Source: Sipunculus nudus (Eukaryota > Annelida > Sipuncula > Golfingiida > Sipunculidae). Taken from it: a stretch of DNA of 64,000 nt. Position 1 is the first letter of the stretch. Each line of letters starts with the position of its first letter. The stretch lies in NCBI GenBank assembly GCA_026874595.1, contig CM049310.1, positions 35,403,558 to 35,467,557 of the forward strand. The letters are read 5' to 3'. Under the pieces are notes generated by a model. The model was not told the DNA's origin, ran no database searches, and saw only the letters and a program-made list of their open reading frames with translations. The position numbers and the translations under genes are program-made. Shown piece by piece: positions 1-13,423 of the stretch.

Positions 1-690
1 ACTACATTGATATTGTTAACATGACCTTATATGCTGACAACATATGTCATAACAAAAATATTGCAATGGAAGCTGCAAATAATGCTCCTGAACAATTATA
101 ACTAGTATCATAACGAGGTGGAAAACATATAATTAATCGTTTACAACTATATGAAGAATAAGACTTTATAATTTAGGGGATTAAAGGATTAAATCGAATG
201 AACTGCCTGCGGCCATGCTAGAGAATGAGGTTTCACATGTGCTGTATTGTGTTAGTTATTGATTCTTTGACATTATTTCGCTTTAAAGTGGTTGAAAAAG
301 TACGGAACAGCCTTCGATCATAATAACACCATTTAAAACGGTTGCTATAGTAGTAAGATCATTTAGCAGATCATTTATGAAAGCGATTTATTTTACCAAA
401 CCTTGGCAAACTTTCAATTTTGGTTAAGGTTGCACTTAGGATTAAAATAAAAATGATACAATTATGATATTTTTATGGAGCGGATCTTCCCTAAATTGAT
501 CTTTCGTTTTCGTCGGGAAATTTTTGTCGGGACAATACACTGTGATATTTTGTGCTGTTGAAACCATATCGATACGTACTGACCGACGGGTTACATCGTG
601 TCTTTAAGTGGGAATGCGTCAAGGGCTGCGCTGAATATAAGGCTCTATATCTAGAGGAAATGAAACGCTCTAGGGAAGCTGAGAGCAAAC
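1..690. other. AT-rich sequence, no gene recognised
   Basis: No recognisable coding exon, RNA gene or repeat boundary is visible here. Short open frames exist on both strands near 490-740 but show no domain and no splice context. Confidence 0.5.
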
Positions 691-691
691 G

Positions 692-885
692 CAGGGGCGG
701 AGAGAGGATTTTAGAATATGGGGAAGGGGTCCATATATAACGTGGGGGGGGGGGGGGGGAGTTGGAGTTTTTAATATTAAAGGCTGTATTACTGAAATCT
801 GGATCAAGGTGTTATAGGTGTTTTTAAGCGTTTATTCTTATACTTCCCAGATTTATTTCCATTGCGTCCCGAAAATACGCCCCTG
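692..885. mobile_element. short hAT-like non-autonomous element (candidate)
   Basis: The left end begins CAGGGGCGGAGAGAGG and the right end, read in reverse complement, begins CAGGGGCGTATTTTCG, so both ends share CAGGGGCG as many hAT elements do. A poly-G run at 744-759 lies inside. The 8-bp flanks (agcaaacg and atcattta) do not match, so the copy is old or the boundaries are only approximate. Confidence 0.4.
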
Positions 886-1964
886 ATCATTTACCCACAA
901 TAAGAACCATGGCATATATATAGTAACTATAACCGCTGAAACATTCAGTCGATCTTGCAATATCTGTATGGCTATGCCAATAATATCGGTAACTGAGGGT
1001 ATGCGTATGATACAAATAATATCGCTGACTTCTGATGCGACTTGGTGGGTCTGACAGGACCATTTCGTCTATGAAGCTCTGACTGGGAACGAACCGGGCA
1101 CCCTTGATTACAAAGTCATATACTTCCCCTCAGTACTGTTGTCATCATTTCCATTGCAAATAGTGTTGAACGGAATATTTATTTCCCTTACGTCATTGCC
1201 CTGATGACATGGCAAGGAATAAGCCACTTAGAAGTCCAACGATCCGTTGCTTCTTCGAATCAGTCACGAAGCATTACGTAGCTATTACGAGTTCGTCACA
1301 ATATCTCTGCAGTAGGAGCTACTAGTTACTACGAATTACAAGGAAAACTGAGCTTCTGCTACTAACAACATAGGCATTCGGAACGATATAAACCGAACAC
1401 ATACGACTAGCTACGTATCAGTAAGCACTCTTGCGTTTCTCTAAAATAAAGCTGCTACGCTTAAAATGCTACAGGTAACGCTATAAGGCAAACTATTTGA
1501 ATGAGGATTGAGAGAGGTTTGCTTCACTCTAATCCAACTCTTGTACCCTTCACGTTATTTCACTGGCAAAATAGGATACTGCTCATTTGATATTAACACA
1601 CACTGCTCATATGACGTTCAGACGCTGGTCATAGGACATTCACATTTTGCTCATCGTAGTAAAAAATCAAAATATAATAAACTGAGCGTCGGTGTGAATG
1701 TCCTAAGACGAGTGTGTGAATGCCCGGTGATCTCATGTTTCCGTGGATATACCAGAGATTAAGGCTGTGATAAAACAGAGTGTATTTATCTATTTTCAAA
1801 TTTTTATATGAATACAGATCTATATATATAACATGTTCATATCCTCATTTTGAAAAGTGTGTGGTTGCAAACATATTAGCATTGTATAACTGTATGCAGA
1901 CCCTGTGAGAGGGGAGGGGGGTTCAGTCGGTACACCGTACCGGTGCCCGAAGTGCCCAAGGGGA
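886..1964. other. no gene; CTACG/TACG-rich patch
   Basis: No gene is recognised. From about 1240 to 1490 the sequence is unusually rich in short CTACG, TTACG and TACTA words, like the patch at 5570-6010. Such word enrichment resembles the subterminal regions of DNA transposons, but I could not find matching ends. Confidence 0.3.
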
Positions 1965-1972
1965 GCCAAGAC

Positions 1973-2385
1973 CAGGGTTGGGTCAAATGCATATTTGTAT
2001 TTGTATTTGTATTTAATTACAGTCAAAGTATGTATTTGTAGTTTTATTTGTATTTTTGTTGTGCAAAATGATAATATTTGTATTTGCATTTGTATTTTAT
2101 CTAAATATTTGATGTATTTGATCAAATACTGTATAAATACATATTTATATCTGCCATAATTTTAAAAATTAGCTACTACCGAACTTCTGAACAACCCAAA
2201 AGACAGCATCAAGTCAAGTGTTTTACTTCTCCCTTAGAAATTATGAATATTTATGGTGCTAGAAATGAATAAATATTCTATATAACCTACATTTGCGTAT
2301 TTGTAATTGTATTTGTATTTGATGTTCTGCTTTTGTTATTTGCATTTGTATTTGTATTTGGTACACTGTATTTGACCCCAACTTG
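1973..2385. mobile_element. hAT-type MITE with 8-bp target duplication
   Basis: The left end is CAGGGTTGGGTCAAA and the right end in reverse complement is CAAGTTGGGGTCAAA. The element is flanked by a perfect 8-bp direct repeat, GCCAAGAC, at 1965-1972 and 2386-2393. An 8-bp target duplication with CAGGG-type ends is the hAT signature. The 413-bp body encodes nothing and consists largely of TATTTG hexamers near both ends, separated by unique AT-rich sequence. It must have been mobilised by a transposase from elsewhere. Confidence 0.8.
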
Positions 2386-2393
2386 GCCAAGAC

Positions 2394-3719
2394 CGACCGA
2401 AAATTTCCTGTAGAGCAGAATAATATTTTTGAAAATGTATAAGTCTCTTTTAGTTTTTATTTTAGCTTACATAACTTTAGTTAGGAAACCCCGAGAGGCC
2501 AGGTTTGTCTTTAGCAAAGTATATATATATATTTATATATATATATGTATATATATATATGTATATATATATGTGTGTGTATGTTTACATATATAGCTTT
2601 TATCAGGAGGTCTCAAAGGGAGCCGGCTCGGCCAAATTAAATGCTTGTTAATGCGGAACTTTATTTGGGTGTTGCATGGGTTAGGGAGTGTTAACCGGAA
2701 GTGAGCGGAAGGGAGTTTCCAAAGGCAAAAGAATGCGCTTAAAGATGAAGTCTAATTTGTCTTAAATAGAATTAGGTAAATTATATAGGTTTTAACCGTT
2801 GGGTCCAAAGGGCCCGGATGGGCAAAGCGGGAGCTCTTAGGGCTCATTAGAATGCTTGGAAATACATAAATTCCGGAGTAACTGTATATCATTGGTTACC
2901 GTATAAAATAAATCTCAGACAAATCTATCGGTACAACACATTCATGGAAGAAAGGTCCCTAGGTCTGAAATGGGTGGGGGCGGGGGGTCTTGGCAGTCTT
3001 CTGCGATGCAGCTTCCTGAGGCATCTGCACTCGACTTGGCTGCGACGGCACATGGTGATCTATTAACTATAATAAAACACTATAAACCCCTTATTATATT
3101 GCTGTAAATACTGTTGTATTCTTCCGAGTTTAATTGTTTTTGTCGTTATTGCGAAAGTATTGTTTTTGAAAATACATTACAGCATGCATGAGAAGCACAG
3201 AATGTATAGTGTAAGTAACCTCTTGTACGTTGCTTGACTTGAGATTAAAGGGATGACTGCTAAGACCCCAAATGACTGTTCCAGTTTATTTCAGTGGATA
3301 AAGTATATAAATGAGAATAAACGTGGCACTTAATGGAGGTAAACAATGCATCCCTCTCTTATAGTCCATTCTTTAGTATCGCTATTCGGGCTTAAACCGA
3401 ATAAAGAGTTAATTAAATCCCTTAAACTGGTAACAATACCAAGAACAGGCGAAGGGGCTCGAAAACCCTTTGATACCGCCTCGAAAAATTTCGCTCTGAG
3501 GCCCTGACTGTATGGGTATGACTGTGTTCGTGGATATATCAGATATCAAAATTGTGCGAAACACAACTTATTTTGAACTTTATTTTTTTAACAATAATTT
3601 TCAAATCAAGAAATACAATACTCATCTCCTTATATTTATACAAATACATATTTTGTGGGACATTTAGATGCAGACATATGATAAATTGTAGGATATATCA
3701 AAAGATAAGAAAAGGTGGG
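2394..3719. other. no gene recognised; TA/TG microsatellite at 2520-2580
   Basis: No coding exon is recognised. An imperfect TA, TATG and TG repeat occupies about 2520-2580. The rest is unassigned AT-rich sequence with a GC-richer patch around 2960-3060. Confidence 0.4.
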
Positions 3720-4045
3720 GGTTTATAGGTGACGATGTCAGTATCATCCGTCTTTACACTTTGCTTTCCTGGTCTTTTGGGCCTGTAAATTCTTGTAGCT
3801 TTCTCGGCTCACTGTGGAGTATGCACCCCAAGCAGCCATATCAGGGGCTAGAAGGTTATTCGTTTTACATTTGCCTGCCGCACATGACTCGTACCTATTC
3901 ACTTATGGGTCCAGAGAGCGCACCCTTGTGGTAAGGACCTTAGCTAGGAGTCTTAGCGCAGACGGCGGTCAGAACGGTACGCGACCCCATAACCTTGCGG
4001 TCTCAAGTCGAGCGCCCCAACTATACGCCACCACGCTCTAATACC
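3720..4045 (-). repeat. SINE-like dispersed repeat with tRNA-like head
   Basis: On the minus strand, starting near 4045, there is a tRNA-like head with an A-box-like segment (GTGGCGTATAGTTGGGGC) and, about 35 nt on, a B-box-like segment (GGGTCGCGTACC). The body runs down to about 3720 and matches a second copy at 19400-19646, for example the shared block agagcgcacccttgtggtaa. The head plus dispersed body suggests a tRNA-derived SINE. The B box is degenerate, so this is not proposed as a working tRNA gene. Confidence 0.5.
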
Positions 4046-4120
4046 GAGTGTAAGAGTGAAAGACTGGAATAATTGTGTTTGAATGCACTATTAATGTGTG
4101 CAAGTTATGTGATGTGGGTG

Positions 4121-5052
4121 CAGGGCCGTCCTAAGCATGGACACACTGGACACGTGGCCAAGGGCCCCAGGGGTTGAAGGGGCCATATGGACGCAAATTT
4201 ACACTGACTTTTGAAACGGGATGGACAATATAGATCAATACAATGAATGAAAGTCTTTTTTAACAAGTTATTTAAATTTATTCATTTAATTTTCTGTTTT
4301 ATGCATTTAGCAGAGTGCAAAGTACATGTTAAAAACTAATATACGAGTGTTCACACTGCATAACAGTCGTTTCGCAGGAGCTCTTGATTAGTATGTGAAA
4401 CAGCAAAACTTGCCTGATGTCTGGAAGATCAGTTGATTGTTACTATCATTTGTCAGTGGTAACTGCAGTAAATTGTATCGATGATAAGCAAATTGTGTAA
4501 TTATACAGATGATATTCTGTGTGCAACTGCAAACATATGATAGTTCACATGAATATTTACTGGGTATATTGGTTTGTTTATCAAGCAATTACTCTTTAAT
4601 CATTCAGGAATGGGCCGTATATTATCTGTTATTAAAGTTGTTAAAATTCTAGTATAAAAATTTTTGAATTTTTAAACGCTACAGTAAAGTGTAATTTCTA
4701 CCAGAACAAATGATGTGTATACCCCCGCACGGAATGCGAGTCCATGACCGGTCACCGTGTATAAATATTATACTACTAACTGAATATTCCTTTGTGCATT
4801 GTAAATGTAATGTGTATTAAGAAATTTGAGGTGTTGTACAGCCTGAACTGATCATATATTTTAAACAGTCCAGAAAAAGAGCTTGGAGAAATTTAATGGG
4901 GTTGTTGTTGTAGTGCTGGGGTGGGTGGGGGAGATTATGAGAAGAAGGCTTCGGTAATGATTACACTATAAGGAGTTTCGGATTAGTGGCGTATAGGTTT
5001 GTCCAGCCTATTGTTTCGCACAGGGGCCCGTAATGGTGTTAACACAGCCCTG
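4121..5052. mobile_element. non-autonomous hAT-like element
   Basis: The left end reads CAGGGCCGTCCTAAGC and the right end in reverse complement reads CAGGGCTGTGTTAACA, both followed by a GGGCCCC segment about 20-40 bp further in. The flanking 8-mers (tgtgggtg on the left, tgagtgcg on the right) agree at 5 of 8 positions, compatible with an old target duplication. No transposase frame is visible in the 932 bp. The family is judged from the CAGGG ends and element structure. Confidence 0.55.
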
Positions 5053-5099
5053 TGAGTGCGTGTGTAGTTGGGTGTGTGTGTGTGGAGGTGGAGGGGATG

Positions 5100-5512
5100 A
5101 GTATTTCGGGGTGTGCGGCCAGCATATTCTCCTGATCTAGGAGCGTCATCAAGGAATATTCACAAAGCACGAATGAACCTTGGAATATAGGCCAAAATAA
5201 GTGAATGCAGACAAGATCTAGCCTCATGCGCCGCGCAGTGTGGTCTGGCCATCTGTCCAAGTTACGGTCGAGCGCTATGGACCTCGAAGTCACGGTGTCC
5301 CGTGGTTATCTGCAATACGGCTTGTGCACAACAGCAATTTCAAATTATAAACTAAAAGCACCAGAATTCCAATTTTCGCAAAGCGTTTTTGAAACGTGTG
5401 CTCTTAGTCTTGAGGTCTGTGAATGCACACATGGTTCAGGGAGTTACCCACAAAATGCGCCCACATGGTGGAGGCATGCGTCCATTGGGATGCATATTTC
5501 TAGTTTATACGT
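5100..5512 (-). repeat. dispersed repeat family, copy 1 (diverged)
   Basis: Segments such as tcatcaaggaatattcacaaa (reverse complement of the ttgtgaatattccttgatga type at 41560) and the cgcccacatgg / tgcatatttc block near 5460-5500 match copies at 29510-29875, 30420-30712, 41110-41800 and 42705-43005. The centre is unrelated, so this copy is interrupted or rearranged. Confidence 0.45.
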
Positions 5513-5569
5513 GAAGACAAAGTTTTATTTCGTCATGCCTGGTAGAAGCTTTGTAACTGTAACTTAGCC

Positions 5570-6010
5570 CTTAGTTATACGTCATAACTGGATCGAAAGG
5601 ACTTCCTCCTGTAACGTTAATTCGTAGTACGTCTTAATGATTCTTAGATATTTCGGAATTATTCTTTGGTACTGCTAAGGTACTTACTGGCTGTATCGTA
5701 GCCAGTTGTTACGAATTTGTAGTATTTTGTGGCGTTTACGTAGTGATACGCATTGGTTAATTCAAACTTAGTGTCGCGATTTGCCCGACGTATAAGTTAA
5801 TGTGAAGCTTACGATCTACCATTAGGATATATATCTACCACAGGCTACAAAGCGCTTCTAAGAGTTATATATGGCCTACGAAATTTGACAATTCATACCG
5901 GCGGCCAAAAAGTTTTGAGTCGACTCAAAACTAAAATGGAGGGCTACACTCACGCTACGCTAAAAGTTGGCACGTAAGTTTTACGAATTACACAGAAGCG
6001 TTTCAAGATA
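5570..6010. repeat. TACG-rich patch with a 22-bp perfect palindrome
   Basis: The segment is rich in TACG/CGTA words like the patch at 1240-1490. At 5911-5932 it contains a perfect palindrome with arms AGTTTTGAGTC and GACTCAAAACT and no spacer. It could be an end or subterminal part of a DNA transposon, but the boundaries are not resolved. Confidence 0.35.
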
Positions 6011-9000
6011 TCTAATGAAAAGCCATGAAGCAAAATAAAATTAAAAAAAGTCTGATTCGCACCGCACTCGAACGCTTCTTAATTCAGATTTTAAGAATAC
6101 CCTACGTTGAACCTAAGTATGTCCAACGTTAAACCCCCGAGAGCATAAAGGAATGATGATGGGTCATCCTTTTTTCCGACTGGGTTCATCCTCGACTGTT
6201 TTGTCTTACCACTGTCATAGGGACATTGTACAAATTAACGTTAAAAACCCGTACCTATTTTCAGCTGAAAAATATATTTAAATTTTTATGCGACAGTATA
6301 ATCCAAATTTCATATCCACCTCTCCCTAGCATACGTCGGACCCCCGCTCAAATCGTACGACAACCAAATCGTAGGTTGAAGGCGAAAGAAGCTTCAGCTG
6401 GTCGACTTTTATGATGAAGCATGGGGTTACAATCTGTTCATTGTAACTTCATTTTTGAATGAAGCGTAGTTAAACCAATCACGTGTCTTCTAAAAACCGA
6501 ATGTTGATCAGAACAACTCGTGACCAGTAGCAAATCAGATTCTGTCACACGTTGATAGTTTTCCAGAAACCACCAGGTGTCCTAACCCGAACGCACATTA
6601 GACACAGCTTGTGACTATGTAGTGACGTCAGACTTTGAGCAATGTGTACACACATTTGGCTCTGAGTGTACCTATATAGAGACGTCACATATTTCGCTCT
6701 GAGTGTATAGTAATCAAATCGGAAATTCTCCTGTCCTATGAGAATTCAATCAGCAGAATTGTTTTTACTTATAAACATCATTACATTCCCAATATACTGC
6801 AGGTCACTGGGTTCCTCCGACAGTCGTTTCGTAACTCGTGTCTTAATATTACCATGGGTAGTATTAGGCTATGCAAGGGCCATTAAGATATGTTTTAATT
6901 GTGATTATAGGGCCTGTGGTCATACACTGTCAAGACATTTGGCCTGTCGTCCGGTTCAAATATGGTGTCAATCGCTCTACCAGCGTCCATTATATTACAA
7001 ACGCGCTATTTGATACTCTTTTTTTCCGGGCTTACCGGTCCTGCGGCATGGACGAGTGTTGGACCTTGGACGACTGGAGCAATAAACATTATGTAAGGTT
7101 TTAGTGGCAGAAGAAAGTGGCGCCAACCCAAGACTAATGTGACCTTTATCAAGTGTATTTCCCAAAGGTCTGCTGCAGTTGGACTTGAAGACACAGTCGG
7201 GTAATGATACAGCCTGGGCCATGGAAGCGCTCTGGTCCCCTGGGGCTGAGCCAATGACCACAAAGCCTTAATGGTATTGCTCGTTGCATTATGACTCTAG
7301 CCAACCACAGAAGGATACACCTATTAAGAATAATTTTATGCTTTTTTATGTCCATGACTGGTCTTACCAATCAACTGGACAGACTGATAGCAACAATATA
7401 TGTTTCATTATTGATGGTAATTTTGAAATATTATCACTGCGGCAGATTGTGTCGTTAAACCAGCACTCATCGTAAAACCACAATATCTAATCTTCGCCGA
7501 GAGGATTTTTCGGAAATGCAATATGGCGGTTTTTTTATCAGTATGAGTCTCTACCGATAAAATGGAGCAGTTTACAGGATAACCATTTTGAAACTTGCCA
7601 ATAATAGGGATATAAAATATTATATTGCATTTATATTTTGAAAAGCAAATCGACTTAGCCGTTTCTCTATGCATTGAACAACTCGCACATAACGTGGTCC
7701 CGTGGGCCGCATCAAGAAAACAAAGACCTGAATATGAACGCACATCTCGCACTAATAGATTTACTTGGTAATGATTATCTTAATAACAAACTGAGCTTAC
7801 GCCTTGCACTAATAGATGTACTTTGTAATGATTATATCATGATTTACTCAGAACATACCTCACATGCTACTGGTTAGCTCGTAATTAGAAATGAGCACAC
7901 ATTTCACAGATTCATTCATAGATGACCTTCTCTTAGAGAGCACAGATCCTGGTGACAAACTAGATAGCATCAGTATATTTCTATTTTCAATTTCGCTTTG
8001 CCTTTGGTACAAATACTGCATATTTCTTTCCATTGTGCTTTGTTGCCAAGGAAACCAAATTGGACCAAGGTACCCGATGTTCTCTAAATGGAAATGCACT
8101 GTAACGCTGGAAGCTGGGAGACGATTGACTTATACAATTTGACAGATTGGCTGTTCTCTTCTGATATTCAACTGTAAGATTGTATGAGGTATTTAATGTT
8201 TTCAAAGGATAAATACTAGTGATACCAGACTTTCGTTTATAAACGTAGACTACACATTAGATCTAATTAATTATTGGGATTTGATTTACAAAAATATGCG
8301 TCCTGTAAGTTACAATTAGTATATAGGGAGAATGCTTATTCTTATTCTTTTCTTTCAAGTTCCGCACAACCTTTTTATCCTTTTTTAAAGTTTATTATCA
8401 TTGCATTTATTATCAATTTGGCAAAGCTAAAGCTTGTTCGAGCTTTCCTATACGCTGGCCTGTATAGGACGCACACAATTTTTATCGCGTTATCATCAGT
8501 TATCTCTTTCGCACGCGATAATTATCTCGATCGCACGCAATTTCTATCTCGTTTGTATCTCGTGCGCACGCAATGATTGTCTCGTACGCAAGTGTTAGTA
8601 TGTCATGCTTAATTATAATGCCAGAGGGTAACTTTTATAGTTAGGGTCAATAATTAGGGCTAGGGTTATCTATGCCGTTTATAGCTGTCGTTTCGACTTA
8701 TGTCTTCTATGAAAAGCTTACAACAAAAGGTGCCAGCCATGATAAGTCACTTGCACGCTAAGGGGAGAACAAGGTAACCTTTGCCCCCTTTTCTTTAAAT
8801 AACGATTACGAGATCAGATTTATAGTTTTCTTAAATTTCTGCTCAAATCTTTCAACAAAAATATTACTGTTATGTTTCATATATAATGAACATATAGGAT
8901 ATGATTTATGTAATATACGGACATTTGTGGAACCCTCCCCCCACACACACACACACATGCACACATTTTCTCAGCTAACATATCACATGAGTAATGTTAG

Positions 9001-10370
9001 AGTCGATGTTACTGGATTTCAGGTCTCAGCCTGTTTAGCCCGCTCCATATGCATGCAGATAAATCGATCATAATCAAATGTAGAGAAACATGCCTTAGGG
9101 ATTTAAGAAGCAGGTCTTACTGTATTGGCCATCCAAATTTATCGCACGATCATGCAATAAATATCGCGCTAGTATCACGTTAGTATCGCATGCGCACGCG
9201 ATAAAAATAATTTAAGTGTGTCTTGTACGAGCCAACGTACATTATTATACAGGATTTTTTTTTCAGAAAAAAGTAGCAAGAAAAAAATTTGCACTGAGGG
9301 CAACATGACTCAACTACCAAGGTATATATTCTTTAAAAACAGACTCTTTCATGAAAAGCAACTGTTGGTGCTAAACTCAAGCTTAGTTTGTATTGCTATT
9401 AATTCATGGTAGCGTTACAGTTACAAATTGTCTATCATAACCATTTATAAATCATTTAGTCAGAATGTCTGACATTCTGGTCTTTCCAAGACAATTCTAT
9501 TTAACTTTATTCCTTAGCAACAAGCCTGAGACACTGGTTTATAATGCAGACGTTGATCTGTTTTACTCACACTGGGTCTCTGTTCCTGTAAAAAAAGGCT
9601 TAGCAAAAGAAGAATCAAAGCAAAAAAAAAAAAGAAAAGAAAAAGCCATTAAACTCGAAGAAATAGGGGACTAATTTATTGATGAAATGTCGTCGAGGGT
9701 TGGTTTCAGCCAGACAACAAGCTGCAGACTGAGAGAGAAAAAAAACTAAAATGTACAATATCTTTGATATACATCGACGTTTCATGAAAGATTCCGGAAT
9801 CTGGTCGCCTGAATGCTTGGCCCCAGGCCAACAAAGCGAGAAAAAGTTACAGAAGGATAACAGGTAGAACTAATGACTCAAGCATCATAATAATCAGCTT
9901 CGGCAGTGGGGGAAATTGCCCGTTGATAATATATTTTAAAAAACGTTCAGCAGCCGAACAATCTTTAATGCGAAAACATTAACATAGATTAAATTAGAGT
10001 ATATATTATTTTGACCATTTTTGAAAAAGAAATTACACTTCGAGAATATATGTCAAACCTTGACCGGTAGTCTAGCTTAATGTGAAAGTTATAGTGATAT
10101 GAAATACAAAGGGTTTTCTTTGCTATTATACTGATTTATTTCTGAAATACCATCAGTTGCTCTTTTCCGCATGTGTGACTATATGACTGCATCGTCATGC
10201 TGGTTTGATTATGGTACGAGCAACGTTTCTTCTATAAATACTTAGAATTGTTTTATTTCAATTGTACAGTTTCTTGATAACTTATCACCCGGACTGAACA
10301 CCGTCAAGTACTATAGTACTAAATGTCGGGTAAAAGATAATTTGCTTCATTATGTCATCTGCTTATGTGA

Positions 10371-10401
<31 letters not shown>

Positions 10402-11413
10402 CAACATAAATGTAATACACATATCAGAGAGAGCAGTCTTTGGGTCGTTTTACTTTATCGGATGGGTACAAATATATACTGACATTTGATTGTCAAAGTT
10501 TGTTCATCATTGAGGGAATATTCTTAACTATATAGTACGCTAGTTAACCCAACTGCAGTCTGCAGTGAGCTAGCCACTTCCGCAGATATAGCCAGGAGAG
10601 ACAGAACCGTAAAGTACCGGAAAGCCGGCCTCGAAGGGAGGGCAATATTCTGGAAATATTCATGTGTACATCATTCCAGTTTCTGTTTAATGAAACCAGC
10701 TGTCAAACGGCTGGTACCCGGGTCGCTGGTGTTGACCATTACCGTTCAGCCTCCAGCCACCACCGATACTATCTACATTCACTAATCCATTACATACCGA
10801 TTGAACAAGGACGGGATAGACCTCGGGGTTATGCCCACGGGAACCAATGGAATCGGAGAGACTCCTCGGCCCTTCTCGAGTACAGGTGGTGCGAGTCGTT
10901 ACTGGAGATGCCCAGGTCTGAATTCCCGCCATTGTATTGCTCAGCGGGGATACATTTCTGTCTTTGTCGCGCTGGAGACGAGTTCATGTGTTATATGAAG
11001 GCAGTGGATCTCTCGCCCTGACATGAATATATCCAGGGTCCCCTGATAAGGAGACACCTGTGCCAGACTTAATATGAAAACCGCACTCGCAACTTACACC
11101 AGCGCTCTGGATAAAGAGAGCAATTTTAGCCCCTTGAACCTTTCTTCCTTTTTTCTCTCTACATCACACACCCTCGGTATTCACTCTATTTTAACAATCA
11201 GTGACAGATCAACGTTTCATGTACCAATATGCGGTTTTTCCCAGGGTCCTGACAGGAAGTAAATACACCTATTTCTCAGCGTAAAGTAGTTTTCTAGAGG
11301 ACCATTGATTGTTCCTCTTCCCCTTATATCGATTGGTCTTATTTTTTAGCGTCCTTTGTTTGAGTACTAACCACTGGATACCGTCGAAGGGCAACTATTT
11401 CACGGCCAAAAGG

Positions 11414-11415
<2 letters not shown>
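6011..11415. other. no gene supported; minor repeats
   Basis: No exon with recognisable domain or conserved splice context was found. Minor structures are a two-copy 57-bp direct repeat at about 7749-7862, CGCACGCGATA-type words at 8460-8590 and 9140-9210, a short AC tract near 8943, and a (CT)n tract at 10371-10397. A GC-richer island at 10610-11060 has open frames in several registers on both strands, none of which I recognise. Confidence 0.4.

Positions 11416-11461
<46 letters not shown>
11416..11461. repeat. (TA)n microsatellite
   Basis: An uninterrupted TA dinucleotide tract of about 46 bp. Confidence 0.95.
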
Positions 11462-11463
<2 letters not shown>

Positions 11464-13135
11464 TAAACAGTATACTTTGACCTGGCGGTGCTTTTTTGGT
11501 TCTAGACGGTATTTGTCTAAAGTCCTATGCACCGTAATATTTCCTTGATATGCCCCACATTTTACTATGGTTATTTCTATATTCTTGTATAATCTTAATT
11601 ATTTGGTGATATATATCCTCATAATTGTAATGAGTACATGGTTTAAGGACTGAACAAGGACACTCACTATGTCACTCTGGGTAAAAATGAATTGATAATT
11701 ACTTGTAACTTGGTACGTAAGATAATTATTTAAAAATGAGCGGAGGTGGATCGTATAAAGAAGGTATGGGGTATGGTGTAGAAACTTTGTGAAAATCAAG
11801 CGCTAATGGTACAGTTTGGAGTAGTTTACATTTAAAGCATGATGCAATATCCAGCGCTGTTCTTCGGTATCAAGCGTGTTTTATTCTATTTCCTAAATTT
11901 TAAGATAAAAAAACTGGGCACGCGTACCCGGAGACCCCGCCCAGAAAACAAAATCTGCTGCGAGTCCCTAGCATGAGTTGCATCATGCGCCCGTAGTAAA
12001 ATTATCGTGCATTATCAACAAAACACGTTCAAGGCTTATCGTGACATAACGACTCCGCTTTCAGCATTGAGAGGAACCAATGAAGGCCTGACTGCATGGG
12101 GCATCTCTCGGAATTTGTGTATGGAACGTGACATCGGGGACCCTGTTGTACCAATGTTGGTTTAGTTTTACACCGATGTACATTCATGACAAGGCAAACA
12201 TTGTCTCAGTATCTGTAGCTTTATTAACATTGCATTAACATTCACTTTTGGTATACATTGTACTTTGAAATACGTCATTTTACTTTTAGTAATGTGGGTT
12301 AGCGCCGGTTTGTCTTCAGTCTTGTAATGGTTCATATATTTTACTGACTTTACTTATAGACACACACACAGATGATTCATAGAGTATAACCAGTTTTTTA
12401 GTTCACTGAATGAACACTAGATGGTACTGAAACGCACATGCGGTATTACAGTACATATGAGAAAGACAAAAAGAACAAAAGCAGTCTCTGCTGAGAACTT
12501 TCCCTCAGCAAATCATTAAGAGTATTCGCTCGCCGAAAGTCTCTTTATGTTAGTGCTACCAACTTGAAAAATGCCTCGGCTCCACCAACACACGCATGAT
12601 AATTAGCAGACTTTCAGTTAAAGCCTCTGACAAAAAGTCCATTTTCAAACTGAGCAGATGTTAGCTGACGGTCTGTCTCATAAATCAGGGGCAAACAGGA
12701 TAATTACTGCTTGGTAACAGTGCTGGGAACAATGACTTCCCTGTTGAGGTAAGCACGTGATTAATTACAGAATGTTTCAGACTTTGCTTCCGTCTTCTTT
12801 AAACATAATCCCGAAAGGTAAAGGAGAACAGAAGTAAACAACCATAGCAAGGAGACGTACTTTTAGAACACACATAGAAATATTGTATACGGGGCTGCTT
12901 TCAGTTAGTCTTTTTTTGTGAGTAGATATGACACAGGTGGTACATTATAAAAAAGGGGAAAAAATAGAATTAATAATATTATTCGACTTTGCATTGTCAC
13001 GTTATTGAATGTTTGATTAGATCAGTCAGATAAATGAAGTATCAAAAAGCCATAAAAATATTCGACTTAGCATGCATTGTCCATTATACTGAATGTTTGA
13101 TTATATATCAATCAGACAAATGTTGTATAAAAAAT

Positions 13136-13138
<3 letters not shown>
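11462..13138. other. no gene recognised
   Basis: AT-rich sequence without recognisable exons, RNA genes or repeat ends. Confidence 0.4.

Positions 13139-13186
<48 letters not shown>
13139..13186. repeat. (TA)n microsatellite
   Basis: An uninterrupted TA tract of about 48 bp. It makes open frames of alternating Ile and Tyr that are artefacts. Confidence 0.95.
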
Positions 13187-13189
<3 letters not shown>

Positions 13190-13423
13190 TTGCCTGTGTG
13201 TCTGCCTCTGGGAAACCAGGGAAATCACAATTGTCCTATAGAGGAATCTCACAGTGTAAAATCCTTTCGGGAAATTTCCATTCACACCGCTTTGCTTTAT
13301 TTCTTCCTCTCTCAAAGATTAACCTCTAAATCTTTAGGGAGAAAATATATGCAGCTGATGGTGTATTGTTAATAATGCACAAGCTTAACTGGTATAGAAG
13401 CAGATGTATAAATTCAGCCTTAC

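Noticed and set aside
3980-4045. Possible tRNA gene on the minus strand
   Set aside because: A-box and B-box-like segments are present, but no complete cloverleaf or acceptor stem can be formed, and the body downstream is a dispersed repeat. It was called SINE-like instead.
10662-11021. 119-codon plus-strand open frame in a GC-richer island, with open frames on the other strand as well
   Set aside because: No recognisable domain, several registers are open at once because of base composition, and no clear splice sites mark a real exon.
13093-13329. Open frames with long alternating Ile-Tyr runs at 11.4, 13.1, 33.5, 38.0 and 48.8 kb
   Set aside because: These are translations of TA microsatellites.
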